From assembly GCA_037044905.1 (NCBI GenBank), contig JBAOKB010000006.1, positions 1 to 63,029 of the forward strand: DNA of 63,029 nt, in the 5' to 3' direction. A program made the translations under genes and the position numbers. This stretch comes from Hortaea werneckii (taxonomy: Eukaryota; Ascomycota; Dothideomycetes; Mycosphaerellales; Teratosphaeriaceae). Below the pieces are notes generated by a model. The model had not been told where the DNA came from, searched no databases, and saw nothing but the letters and a program-made list of their open reading frames with translations. Positions 1 to 10,288 of the stretch are shown here, piece by piece (position 1 is the stretch's first letter; each line of letters begins with the position of its first letter).

Positions 1-2
1 TC

Positions 3-167
3 CAAGAGGTGATCGAGGCATTGTCTGACGGCCGGCTGGACATGGCTACAAAGATGATCACCAAACGCATTGGCTTGGATGAGGTCGTCGAAGAGGGGTT
101 CAATAGTCTTATCAAAGACAAGACAAACCAGGTGAAGGTGTTGGTGAGAAGCTCTGGAGAGGTCTGA
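3..167 (+). CDS. C-terminal end of a zinc-type medium-chain alcohol/polyol dehydrogenase (partial)
   Basis: The frame is open from the left edge to a TGA at 165-167 and gives the last 54 residues of a protein. The segment EVIEALSDGRLDMATKMIT, then IGLDEVVEEGF and a closing KVLVR, is the usual end of the medium-chain dehydrogenase/reductase fold (butanediol, sorbitol or alcohol dehydrogenases), where the last helix and strand close the NAD(P)-binding domain. The zinc ligands and the Rossmann glycine motif lie outside the window, so the substrate cannot be named. Family assignment rests on a short tail; subfamily is unknown. Confidence 0.6.
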   Translation, partial: QEVIEALSDGRLDMATKMITKRIGLDEVVEEGFNSLIKDKTNQVKVLVRSSGEV

Positions 168-1113
168 TTCGTCTTTTGGGAGGAATCAACATTTCGGGGA
201 GTTAATATACGAAGTTATGAGTGATGATAGTGTATGCTCGTTCATGTATGATGATGACGTTTCTAATACCATCAAGGTGGCCAAAGTCATTGTCGAGTGG
301 ATCCTTACGGTAAGGTAATGTCGCTTCACGCATGTATTCCTAGCCCTGTTCTTTGCCGGGGCAGGTTCAGCACGCGCGACTTCCCTTTTTGATGATTCCG
401 CGTCTAACGTCACCTCGTCAGAACGTCACTTCATACATGCATGTAGAAAGTCAAACATCTTGCGACATATTCGACAATGCATCTGTTTACGCATGTCGAA
501 GCAACGTGAATCCCTGTTCTTGCACCGTCGTCAATGCATCTGCCCACGTCCACTGTGTTGTACGGGCCCTCAGCACGAATTGTTGCCTACAGAGATGAGA
601 CCATGGAACAGTAATCGCGCATTTTCTTTGCAACACCACGACTCGCTTGCAATGCACTCGTCCAGGTCACATCGCTGCACGAACGAACGATTCATAATCG
701 TCTCGCAAAAATGAAAACCTCATTCAACGCCTACTGGCAGGAAATTAATATCCGTTGAACCATTTCTTGGACGCAAATCGATTCATCATGTTGCAACTTG
801 ACTCGTCCGTCGATATCCGAAGGAGCCTTTCTGTCCTTCGATCCGCTGGGTGGCATTCCGAATTCATCCGATCGTCGAAATTCCGCCAAAATTCCACCAG
901 CGTCGCCCCCCATCAAGGCGCTCCACCACGCAATTGCACCATTCCAACGGCAACCCAGCTTGATAGTATCGTCTAAAGCATGCGTTTGATTAAATTATCG
1001 TTCTCTCCTGACACAGCTGCGTCCATTTGGGGCGTGGAGGGCAAAAAATTTAGTTTTTCGACTTCTTGGCCGGGGATGGCGACGACGACATCAAAATAAA
1101 AGAGAATTGCTTC
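168..1113. other. Gene-free stretch between the dehydrogenase tail and the tRNA pair
   Basis: About 950 bases with only short overlapping reading frames on both strands and no codon bias, signal peptide or recognisable domain. It should hold the dehydrogenase 3' UTR at its left end. No other structure was seen. Confidence 0.5.
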
Positions 1114-1210
1114 TGACCTACCCAGGGCTCGAACCTGGAACCTCCTGATAACGCTAGACGAAAGAGAATCATCATCGTAGTCAGACGCTCTGCCATTGAG
1201 CCAGCAGGCC
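1114..1210 (-). tRNA. tRNA-Arg (anticodon ACG), with intron
   Basis: On the minus strand a full cloverleaf folds. The acceptor GGCCTGC pairs with GTAGGTC through two G-U pairs, and the discriminator is A. The D-arm is GCTC/GAGC around AATGGCA. The anticodon stem is TCTGA/TCAGG with the loop CTACGA. The T-arm CCAGG/CCTGG surrounds TTCGAGC. The anticodon ACG is complementary to 1176-1178 and is decoded as A34 (inosine) reading CGU, CGC and CGA arginine codons. About 25 nt after position 37 are an intron in the standard eukaryotic nuclear position. No CCA is encoded, as expected. Confidence 0.95.
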
Positions 1211-1251
1211 TGAAAGCACCCAAGATATTTCATGGACACTGGAAAAAAGTG

Positions 1252-1348
1252 TGACCTACCCAGGTCTCGAACCTGGAGCCTCCTGATCACGCTAGAACAG
1301 TCAGGACTGTAATCGTAGTCAGACGCTCTACCATTGAGCCAGCAGGCC
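1252..1348 (-). tRNA. tRNA-Arg (anticodon ACG), second tandem copy, with intron
   Basis: The cloverleaf is the same as in the neighbouring copy and its length is also 97 nt, with anticodon ACG. The mature parts differ at a few sites: D-loop AATGGTA instead of AATGGCA, variable arm AGGCT instead of AGGTT, and T-loop TTCGAGA instead of TTCGAGC. The intron after position 37 is clearly diverged but equally long. The two genes lie 41 bases apart on the same strand, which points to local duplication with the mature sequence held constant. Confidence 0.95.
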
Positions 1349-2061
1349 ACGTTGTTGGGAAGCCGGATTATGGGCTTCTTGGTGGCTAGTGGGCGCCCAA
1401 CGCTGTACTGAAAGCTAATTTTGATAGCCGAGCAACAGCCGACACGTCAAGGAAAGCTAGCGGAATCCAAACATCATCGTCTTTTGTCCTGGTGGTACTC
1501 TGGTCCTCTCCAAATGGGCCAGGGGGCCCCAGTCGTTGCCAGTCACTAGTTTGGTCGATTGAAAAGCTGTCCGTGAGGTTACGAGCATCCGTTCGATGTA
1601 TGTTCATGCAGAAACGGTTTGGAAACGATTTATTCGATCGTTTGGCGTTTACATGTTGCCGTGGCTCGTGGTGTTCAACGGCCAGCTGACGAGCTGGGAG
1701 CGGAAAGGAAGTTGTTTGACGCCTCGGTACATTTCACGATTGACGTGCCATCCTTAGTGTTCGTCGTCAGCAGAAATGTCCCCTGGGTCCTAGTTGCAAC
1801 CTTCCCTGTAACGATTTGCAACGTGCAGTATGGCAGTTCGCTCTCGTATAGCGGCGTCGTTGAAGCGGATGTCTCGGCCGCTGCGATTGGTCGCCGCGCT
1901 TAGTTATCCCCGCATTCGACAAGTGAACGCCCGTTCCGTTGCGCGGTCATCTCGACTGCCACCTCGTTTGCCCTTCGTCTATAATAAGCAGGACGATGCA
2001 TTACAGTCTGTATTCATAGCAGAAACTCATTCTCATCACATATTTGCAAAATAAGTACACA
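1349..2061. other. Intergenic region upstream of sphingosine-1-phosphate lyase
   Basis: About 710 bases holding the 5' flank of the tRNA pair and the promoter and leader of the lyase gene. Short overlapping frames only; no convincing gene or repeat. Confidence 0.5.
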
Positions 2062-3762
2062 ATGCCGGGCTCAAGCCCTCTACCCGTCTCCTTGCCGAAC
2101 TTCCGCAAACAGTACAACCTCCGCCATGCTACCGCCCGCCAGCAGCTCCTCACCCAATCTCTCGACCTCATACGAAATGTACTCCTCATACTCTTCCTAC
2201 TGAAGTACACCCGAAAGACTTTCATCCACCTCCGCGGCTACGGCTTTGTTGGCTCCCTTCAAAAGCTCTACAGGGACACCTACAAACGGCTGTATGGTAT
2301 CTTCCTCAGCTTACCTTTCGTTCGCGACCGGGTCAGAGCAGATGTCGACAAAGCGATTACCGATCTCGAAGGTAAACTCGTCCCTTCTGGACCAGGCACA
2401 GTGAACTACAAGGCCCTGCCCGCCTCAGGATGGACTCCCGAACAGGTACGAGCCGAACTGGAGAAGCTAGGCAGTATGGAGCACACTCGCTGGGAAGATG
2501 GTCGGGTTAGCGGTGCGGTATACCACGGCGGTCTTGAGCTCAGCGACCTACAAGCAGAGGCTTTCAAGCGCTTCGGTGTCAGCAATCCTATCCACCCAGA
2601 TGTCTTCCCGGGCGTACGAAAGATGGAGGCAGAGGTCGTGGCGATGACATTGGGCATGTTCGGCGCACCGGATGACGGAGCTGGCGTGACAACGAGCGGA
2701 GGGACAGAGAGTATCCTCATGGCCTGTCTCGCTGCACGACAGAAGGGCTATGCCGAACGAGGAATTAAAGAGCCAGAAATGATCTTGCCAGAGACTGCAC
2801 ACACGGCATTCAGGAAAGCTGGAGAATACTTCAAGATCCACGTCCATCTTGTGCCCTGTCCTGCACCACATTACAAAGTCCACGCGCCTACAGTGAGCAG
2901 GCTGATCAACTCGAACACTATCCTCTTGGTCGGCTCAGCACCGAATTTCCCACACGGAATCGTAGATGACATCCCTGCGCTGTCCCGCTTGGCAACGAAA
3001 CACAAACTACCACTTCACGTCGACTGCTGTCTAGGGTCCTTTGTGATTCCCATGCTCAGCCGCGCAGGCTTTCCAGCACCGGAATTCGACTTCCGCGTCC
3101 CTGGCGTGACATCGATTAGCGTCGATACACACAAGTACGGATTCGCGCCTAAGGGTAACTCGGTTGTACTCTATCGCAGTAAGGAAATGAGAAGGTATCA
3201 GTATTACGTCTGTCCTGATTGGAGCGGAGGCGTATACGCAAGTCCTGGAATCGCGGGAAGCAGACCAGGAGCGTTGATCGCAGGATGCTGGGCGAGTCTG
3301 ATGAGGATGGGCGAGGACGGCTATCTCGACACTTGTTTGAAGATAGTGGGCGCGAGGCAGAAAATGGAAGATGCTATCAGAGAGAGTGAAAAGTTGAAGT
3401 ATAGCATCCAGGTCATTGGCAAGCCGATGGTATCTGTCGTGGCTTTCCGGGCGGTCGAGACGCAGAAACATGACTTGAAGGTGGATATTTACGATGTGGC
3501 AGATGGGATGTCGGCGCGTGGGTGGCATCTCAATGCGCTTCAGGATCCTGCGGCCATTCACGTTGCGGTCACGATTCCGATTGTGGCCGTCATCGATGAC
3601 CTGATCAAAGACTTGGAAGAGATTGTGCTGAGCTGCCAGGGTAAGGCGGTGGAGAAGAAGGGTGACACTGCTGCACTGTATGGAGTGGCTGGCGCTCTGC
3701 CCGACAAGTCAGTGGTCAGGGAGCTCGCCACCGGGTTCTTGGACACGCTATACAAAGCGTAG
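2062..3762 (+). CDS. DPL1: Sphingosine-1-phosphate lyase
   Basis: Pyridoxal-phosphate enzyme of the endoplasmic reticulum that cleaves phosphorylated long-chain bases to a long-chain aldehyde and phosphoethanolamine, the exit step of sphingolipid breakdown. The 566-residue product has one hydrophobic N-terminal segment (about residues 36-50, NVLLILFLLKY). A group II decarboxylase-like PLP fold follows: a glycine-serine cofactor loop (TTSGGTESI), the HVDCCLGSF segment, and the internal aldimine lysine in SVDTHKYGFAPKGNS at about residue 358. Length fits the family (about 540-590). The gene is a single exon. The start is the ATG at 2062; the frame extends 18 bases further upstream, but only to a TTG. 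The stop is TAG at 3760-3762. Confidence 0.95.
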   Translation: MPGSSPLPVSLPNFRKQYNLRHATARQQLLTQSLDLIRNVLLILFLLKYTRKTFIHLRGYGFVGSLQKLYRDTYKRLYGIFLSLPFVRDRVRADVDKAITDLEGKLVPSGPGTVNYKALPASGWTPEQVRAELEKLGSMEHTRWEDGRVSGAVYHGGLELSDLQAEAFKRFGVSNPIHPDVFPGVRKMEAEVVAMTLGMFGAPDDGAGVTTSGGTESILMACLAARQKGYAERGIKEPEMILPETAHTAFRKAGEYFKIHVHLVPCPAPHYKVHAPTVSRLINSNTILLVGSAPNFPHGIVDDIPALSRLATKHKLPLHVDCCLGSFVIPMLSRAGFPAPEFDFRVPGVTSISVDTHKYGFAPKGNSVVLYRSKEMRRYQYYVCPDWSGGVYASPGIAGSRPGALIAGCWASLMRMGEDGYLDTCLKIVGARQKMEDAIRESEKLKYSIQVIGKPMVSVVAFRAVETQKHDLKVDIYDVADGMSARGWHLNALQDPAAIHVAVTIPIVAVIDDLIKDLEEIVLSCQGKAVEKKGDTAALYGVAGALPDKSVVRELATGFLDTLYKA

Positions 3763-4465
3763 GTGTTTATATTGGTTTTGGGGAGCTATTCCTCCGGTAT
3801 GTGCAGTTTACAGCGTTCTTAAGCAGTCTACCTATTTCTTCGAACAATGTCACTACGGTCTCTTTCGTGCCGCGATGCCATGAATCTACTTTGCTGAGTG
3901 CTCGATCTACAGTACTATGTATCGATCACTATTAGCCCTTCCGATCTTACCTTCTTCGCAGCTCGCCAATTCTTGACACTTTCCTACGACCACAATGCCT
4001 GTTGGCTTTTGCGTATGCTCCTTCTTTGTCCTGTGTCCCGCATGCCCCTGAAGACTTCCGACGAATGCGAGAGGGCGGATAGTCGAACTTGCTCACTGCT
4101 CTACTCTATACTGCACATGCCTCTTACAATTCCCTCGAAGCATGTGGGAGGTAGAGCATCCAGACACTGACCCCTCCTCCCACCGCCCACCTTTTCTTTT
4201 CCTTTTTGCCTGATTCAATCACAGTGTCTTGCCTTCTGCATGTGAATGCACCAAGTATTCCTCGTGCATTATTTCCGTTCGGCTGTTATGTCCGGTCTCG
4301 ATTGGTACAAAAGTCGGTCGGTACCTAGGTAGGTAAGGACAGCCGGTATCCGCACGTGGCGATAGGACTTCAGGTCTCAGGAAAGTTCTACAACTCGACC
4401 CGAATCTCTCGCTTGTCAACAACTACGGCGGCAGCAGCAGCAGCAACAAAAACACAAACAACAAT
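3763..4465. other. Intergenic region with a short CAG/CAA-rich tract
   Basis: About 700 bases between the lyase stop and the Glu-rich orphan. It should contain the lyase 3' UTR. Just before the possible start of the next gene there is a purine/CA-rich leader (about 4425-4464, repeated CAG and CAA) typical of a fungal 5' UTR. No gene was seen. Confidence 0.45.
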
Positions 4466-5011
4466 GTAGGTATCCGATGCTGCAAGCCTCTATAGTAAGA
4501 CAGGCACTGATTGGATGCCAGGTATGTGTTCCCATGGAACGAGGGCCATTATTATTGTGACCGTAATCACGGCTTCCAATATCGGCCACTTGAGCCAATA
4601 GCTCCCGCAACACCTCCTGAGTCCCCTCCGCCCTTCCATGCCGGCGTGTTCGTGGAGCACGATGAGGTGCCACCTTGTCGTCGTCTCTCGCCGGAGCCGG
4701 CTACCCTCTCGCCTCCAGCGATGAGTCGAGCGATGAGTCGGACTCAGCTGGACATAAACGCTGCGATCGAGGCTGCCGGTCTCGTGCCAAACACGGCGGA
4801 GGAGGAGGACAAGGAAGAAGAGGATGAGGGGAAAGAAGAGAGGAAGGAGGAAGAAGAGGGGTATGGGGAAGAAGAGAGGAAGGAGGAAAATGGGGAGGAG
4901 GAAGAGCAGAGGGAGGGAAAGGAGCGGAAGAGGAAGAGGAAGAGGCAGGCCTCAGACGACATTGTCGAGACCGCCGGTGCGGCGGACAATGAGCCTATAG
5001 CTCAGCAGTAA
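4464..5011 (+). CDS. Hypothetical Glu/Lys-rich protein, start codon possibly split by an intron
   Basis: I do not recognise this protein. The open frame covers about 4511-5011 and its first in-frame ATG is only at about 4721. A better model joins AT at 4464-4465 to G at 4522 across a 56-nt intron (4466-4521, GTAGGT..CAG, with a CTGAT branch-like site). This creates an ATG followed by YVFPWNEGHYYCDRNHGFQYR. The rest has a proline-rich segment, then a long acidic stretch (residues roughly 100-145, mostly E with K/R), a basic KRKRKRK patch and a short tail, as in low-complexity nuclear proteins. The purine-rich coding strand could make the open frame fortuitous, so existence and start are both uncertain. 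Confidence 0.4.
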
Positions 5012-6665
5012 GAAGTGTCGTTCACATGCTGCCTCCTGGTCGCCAAATCGGCTGGTTGCCGTTCTTTTGCCGCCGCTCTGTGCCTTGTGGGAGAAGAAGA
5101 GATGGAGAATCAATTGAAACCCGAAAAGAGTGAGCTACACGAGAGTTGAGAATTCTTGAGAGCGTAACAATGTACCTCCCCACCAACATTTGTGCTCGTA
5201 CAGCCACTTAGCCTGGTATACCGTTTTTCGGATGCCGAATTGATGTTTTTTTTTTTTTTTAAGAAAAAAAAAGGATGCGACTTGCCTGCATATCTTGTGT
5301 GTGTAGATTCAAAGCTGTGATTGTGTGAGACATGCTGAGTTTTTTTGGAAGAAGCAGCGATGATGACCCCTGGTGCAGCACAATGATACTCCACAACATT
5401 CCACGTCGTGCCAGATATAGGACCCGTTTGCCATCCCCAAATCCCGACGCCGGCTCGGCGCTCTCACCGTATCACCCGGCTGCTAGCCTGCACACACAAC
5501 TCTGGCGAATGATATGGGCGTAATCGCTCAGGATGCTGCCAAGCAGCTCACGGTTCAGAAAGCCCACTATTCTCATCAAAAGGCGCGGATTTCTAGGCGC
5601 ATGCTTCAGCAATTTGATCGAAATCGACCACGCATGTGCCCTACATGGCGACGTATTCACCCGGGCTATTATCGCTTCACCATCATCATCATCCATAAGA
5701 CCGTCTGGGCAGGGCTGTCGCTTGTACCTGCTAAATAAACGCCTCACCACTCGTAAGTTACTCGGTAGCATCCCAACCGCCGCTTGCCACCGTGACGAAG
5801 GTACGGTCCGGATGAAAAGCTCAGAGGCCGAGCGGAAGTCTGCAGCTTGACTCGACTTTTCTTCTCGGATCGCCTATAACTTTGTCGATCTGGGCAGAGT
5901 TTGATTTTGATATGGTGGCCTGTGCATACGTTATGCCCGCCTCCGCACCACGCTTGACGCTCAACCACACCAACTGACGTCTCGCTCCATTTGAGCAGTG
6001 GGTCGGGACCATCTCGCTGTTACTCGCGACGTTCGATGATCGCGTCGGCAACTGGTATATCCACACGAATGATGTTATGCATTCTCTGTCACGCTCGAAT
6101 GATGATGATCCCTTCAGGCGAGCCACCCGCGAAAGAGCATCCTATTGGAATACCTCGCAAGACGTGGACCTGGATTCAAGGCTGCTTTTAAGCTTATCAA
6201 TCCCGAGTGGCTGCTTCCGCGACGGGGCGATGGAAGCGAGGACAGTGTCGCCTTCGCCCATTTCTTGTCGTGACGGGACATCTGCGGCCTTACCGACGGC
6301 GTGAAGATCATCGCGGGCAACACGCACCTCTCCGCTTCTCTGGCGTGCTCACCCAAAAAACCATGTCTCCGTTCCTCTCGGCCTGTGGCCTGCGCGTTCT
6401 CACCCAACGTCATTCGTGGTGGGACCACCTCACATCACGCGTTGCATATCACTTGGGATCGGTGATGTCGAGCATCGTGAACGATTAACGTCGTGTAGAA
6501 GGCGACCTCCAGACGTAGACGTCGAAGTAAGAGTGGGTTCATCTCCATCGTCCGTTCGCTGATCACAGCGTTCTTCTTAACCCCCTTCCCCAAACCCCAG
6601 GTCCTGTTTCCCTTTCCTCTTCTTCTCCCCAGCCTACGATCCACTCTCTGTGACAATCAACGGTG
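5012..6665. other. Long intergenic region upstream of the MFS transporter
   Basis: About 1.65 kb with no supported gene. It holds a T15/A9 near-palindrome at 5246-5272 and the long leader of the MFS gene, which ends in a pyrimidine-rich stretch (about 6570-6660) typical of fungal promoters. The small frames here show no coding bias. Confidence 0.5.
5246..5272. repeat. T15-AAG-A9 inverted homopolymer
   Basis: Fifteen T (5246-5260) are followed by AAG and nine A (5264-5272). It could extrude a short A:T hairpin or act as a poly(dA:dT) nucleosome-excluding element. No coding frame crosses it. Confidence 0.7.
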
Positions 6666-8537
6666 ATGGCCGCGCCTCGAGAGGATCAGACCCAGCCTGA
6701 GCACCCTAACACGGTGTCGGCTGCCTACGACGATGGCATGGAGAAGCCGGAGGACAGCCAATCCGAGAAGGAAGAGGCCGAAACGCCTCGATCAGTGTCG
6801 CCGCCTAACCGCCCCTCGGCCCAGCAGGAGAAATCCAACGTCCGTGAGGACGGCAAGCGTGAATTGACGGAGGAAGATGCCTACGACTGCCTCGCCTATT
6901 CGTGGCCGACTTGGAAGAAATGCATGTACCTCGCCTCCGTCGCCGTCATCCAGATTGCTATGAACTACAACACGTCCGTCTACCCGAACGTCGTTACGCA
7001 ATTGACGGAGCAATTCGCCTTGGACAAGCAGGGTGCCCGTACGGGACAGATGATCTACCTGGTCTTCTACTCCTTCGGATGTGAGCTGTGGGCGCCATGG
7101 AGTGAGGAGTTTGGCCGTTGGCCGATCCTCATGCTATCGGAGGCTTTGATCTGTATCTGGACTTTGCCCCAGGCGCTTGCTACAAACTTTAGCAGCATCC
7201 TTGCCGGCCGTGCCCTGGTAAGTGCATCGTCCTAGAACAACACTGTATCAGATGTACTAACATCAATTCTAGGCCGGTCTTTCCACTGCCGGTGGCAGTG
7301 TCACTCTAGGTTTGATCGCCGACCTGTACCAACCCGACGAGCAACAATGGCCGCTCGCATTCATCGTTTTGGCCTCTTGTATCGGCACCAGTATCGGTGG
7401 TGTAGTTGGTGGTCCCGTCGAACGCTTCCTCGAATGGCGCTGGAACTTCTGGATCCAATTGATCTTCAACGCCGGAGCCATGTGTATCTTCTTCTTCATG
7501 CCTGAAAGCCGATCGACTATCATGCTTGACAAGGAAGCCAAGCGCCGTCGTAAGACTGGCGAGGATCCTAACATCTACGGTCCCAACGAGCTGAAGAAGC
7601 CGCGTATCTCGATCAGTGAGATGGCTACTGTCTGGATTCGTCCATGTAAGTCATTACAGGTGCGACTATTCACACCCGTCAGAACCGGCAACTAATCGAT
7701 TCCTTCTTCTAGGGCGTATGCTTGTCACCGAACCCATCGTCCTCTGCCTGTCCCTCCTATCCGGTTTCTCCGACGCCCTGATCTTCACCTTCCTCGAATC
7801 CTTCGCCATCGTCTACAAGCAATGGGACTTCGGCACACTCGCCGTCGCCTGGGCCTTTATCCCCATCAACGCCGCCTACTTCATCGCATACTTCACCTAC
7901 TACCCATGGTTCATGCGTGACGATCATCTCCGCAAGACCAAAGGCAGCAGTTCCATGTATCCCGAGCGACGGCTAAAGTGGCTGCTCTGGACCGCACCGT
8001 TGGAGCCGATCGGACTCTTCGGGTTCGCTTGGACGACCCTCGGTCCTTCAGTGGTCCATTGGATCGTGCCCATGATCTTCGCCGCCCTGGTCGGAATTGC
8101 CAACTACACCATCTACTTCTCGTCGGTCGACTACATGGTCGCGGCGTACGGTGTCTACTCTGCGTCTGCATGCGGTGGTAATGCATGGGTATGTTCCAAC
8201 ACGAAACAATCTTCAGAAACGTGATCAAAAAACTAATCAATGCCCTTTTTAGGCTCGAGACTTCTTCGCCGGTATCTCAGCCATGTACGCCGCACCCCTA
8301 TACCACAACCTAGGCGAGTCGCCGAACCCGGCCGTCAACTACGCGACCACGCTGTTGGCCGCCATCTCCTGCGTCGTCGTCGTGCCCATCTACGTCTTCT
8401 ACTGGTACGGCCCGCAGATCCGCGACCGCAGTAAATTCGCCAAGAGCCTGGCGGCCGACCGCGAGGCTACCAATGGCCGCAGAATCAGCAAGGCGAACAA
8501 TCTGCCCGAAGGACATAATATCAATGAGCCGGTGTAG
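6666..8537 (-). other. Antisense strand of the MFS gene: no independent gene
   Basis: Minus-strand frames opposite the transporter (for example near 6792-7013, 7269-7574 and 7911-8240) mirror its codon pattern and show no domain. They are shadows, recorded so that they are not called as genes. Confidence 0.6.
6666..8537 (+). CDS. Major facilitator superfamily transporter, DHA1 (drug:H+ antiporter) type
   Basis: Plasma-membrane proton-coupled transporter; substrate not evident. Four exons: 6666-7217, 7273-7645, 7713-8188 and 8253-8537. All introns are GT..AG, of 55, 67 and 64 nt. The product is 561 residues. The first 80 or so are charged and cytosolic, followed by about 12 transmembrane helices. 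The helix 2-3 loop (WAPWSEEFGRWPI) matches motif A, and GGPVERFLEWRWNFW is the helix 5-6 signature of the fungal multidrug/polyamine DHA1 group. A long central loop carries KRRRKTGEDPNIYGPNE. The start is ATG at 6666; a GTG three bases upstream is in frame but less likely. The gene stands alone with no biosynthetic neighbours, so drug or polyamine export is only a family-level inference. Confidence 0.9.
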
Positions 8538-9277
8538 ACTTAAGGGAGAAGATGTTGTCTTGCTTCCTAGTACGGTCGTGGGCGGAGGGAGAACGGGGAC
8601 GAGCAGAATGGGTGTGCATACACTTAGTCCTCCTCGTTTCCACGAAGCCGCTCGCTTCAACAGAAGTGACTGGCCCTTCTTTTAGGGGCCAAAAAGGATC
8701 ACATGGCGAGCGAGCAGCACAACGAAAGAGATTGCATTGCCAGCGCTGTGGCAACGCCAGCTTCGGCGAAAGCGCAAAACACGACAGCGTCAACCAGAGC
8801 CGCTGTTAGCAACAGAGATACCCAATTCATAAAGCATGCCGATCGTTGCTCGAATCGCGAGCAATCGGATCGCAACACTTGATTTATATAGCCATGAGCA
8901 CGAGAAGTACGAACAGCAATGTGAATTCGTTAATTATGATTATTTCAGAAGGAAGAAGCTACGATTACAGCATGCCTTTTTTGTTAATTTGGCCACCGAT
9001 CCTCACCGTCCGCTTCATCTCCCTCCGTATGCATCATGTCGTCAATGTCGAGATGCGTCGTGGTCTCAATTAAGTCATGCTGTCAGTCGGGGGTATCGTA
9101 TGCAATCATCACCTCAAAACGCCTTTGTAACGCCTTATCGAACCTCGCCTCTCAGCTTTTCCGTCCCTGTTGCAATCGCCGGCCAGCCATAGAAGGTGCC
9201 AAACAGTTTCGACGCCTCGTCAACAGCCTACGATATGCTGTTCGAAAGAAAGCTGGGATGTTGTGATATCGCGACGT
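8538..9277. other. Convergent intergenic region
   Basis: About 740 bases between the 3' ends of the MFS gene and the GPI-protein gene. It should contain both 3' UTRs. No further gene or repeat was recognised. Confidence 0.5.
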
Positions 9278-10288
9278 TTAGATAAAAAGAGCAGCAACGA
9301 CGGCGGCAGCTAGACCACCCATGGCAGCCGGCATGTCATTGTCGGCGGCGGCATTGGTAGGGGCTGGCGGGGCTGGAGTGGTGGAAGCTGCAGACACGCT
9401 GTTTGACGTGGCCTCGGCAGGATTGGCGGTCGACTCGCCCTCTGATGACGTGCTCGTGTAAGCAGCTGGCATGCTCGAGCCGGATACAGAGGTGGTCATC
9501 GTGCTACCTGCCCCGGCCTCGGAAGAGGTAGCCGGACCAGTAGACGAAGCAGCAGGGCCAGAGGTGCTGGATGGAACTGGAGCCGGGATAGCGGTGGTGC
9601 CAGATGAGCTCATTGAAGTGGTCTCCGGGGACACCATGCTGCTGCTAGCAGCGGTGGTTGGGGCGGCAGAGCTCGGGACAGTGGTCGTCTCGGTGGTTGC
9701 AGCAGAGGAGCCAGAGTAGGTCGCAGGGGAAGTCTCGCCGGAGGTCACAGGGCCGACGGCGGTCGAAGCGACCTCGCTGGTGCCTGTGGATGAAATGGAC
9801 TGTGAGTCAACTGCACTGGTAATGACCAAGCCATAGCTGGAATAAAGGGCGGGAGGGAAGGAATAGGACTTAGGAGAAGTGACTGGAGAGTATGTGGCTT
9901 GGGCAGATGACAAAACACTAAGTGCATTGGTGGTCTGTGATGAAGATGCAGGGCAGGGCGATAGCGCGCAGGAGAGGACAGTGAGGGCATTGAGGGAGCC
10001 GGTGCTTTCGACAGTGCTGGTTGGACTTGACAGGGCAGCATCTGAAGAGCACTCACTTCCAGCCGGGCAGACAGTAACCGTAGACATTTCGGTCTGGGTC
10101 GTGGTCACTGCTCCTGACGTTACTATCGCTGATGCATTTTGAGGATCTTGTCGCGCCAGTATCTCTGTCCACTGAGTTAGCATTGGCAGTGAGACCGTCG
10201 AACAAAAGGGGAGCGACTTGCCACCAGTCACTTCAGCCTGACCAGCAAGGAAGAAAGCGGCGAGGCCGAAGATAAGAGTCGAACGCAT
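9278..10288 (-). CDS. Ser/Thr-rich GPI-anchored cell-surface protein
   Basis: Secreted, wall- or membrane-attached mucin-like protein of 336 residues; function unknown. It begins with a clear signal peptide (MRSTLIFGLAAFFLAGQAE, cleavage near residue 19). A short cysteine-containing N-terminal region follows, with few cysteines (FCSTV, VCPAGSECSS, LSCALSPCPASS). From about residue 110 it is a long Ser/Thr/Ala/Pro-rich stretch expected to be O-mannosylated. The end (NAAADNDMPAAMGG followed by LAAAVVAALFI) is a GPI signal: small residues for the cleavage site, a short spacer and a hydrophobic tail. Single exon, ATG at 10288. Adhesin or wall structural roles are plausible but there is no recognised domain. 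Confidence 0.85.
   Translation of the reverse strand: MRSTLIFGLAAFFLAGQAEVTGGKSLPFCSTVSLPMLTQWTEILARQDPQNASAIVTSGAVTTTQTEMSTVTVCPAGSECSSDAALSSPTSTVESTGSLNALTVLSCALSPCPASSSQTTNALSVLSSAQATYSPVTSPKSYSFPPALYSSYGLVITSAVDSQSISSTGTSEVASTAVGPVTSGETSPATYSGSSAATTETTTVPSSAAPTTAASSSMVSPETTSMSSSGTTAIPAPVPSSTSGPAASSTGPATSSEAGAGSTMTTSVSGSSMPAAYTSTSSEGESTANPAEATSNSVSAASTTPAPPAPTNAAADNDMPAAMGGLAAAVVAALFI

Noticed and set aside
4744..4989. Ser/Phe/Leu-rich minus-strand frame
   Set aside because: Antisense shadow of the Glu-rich purine tract; TCC/TTC codons arise from GGA/GAA on the other strand.
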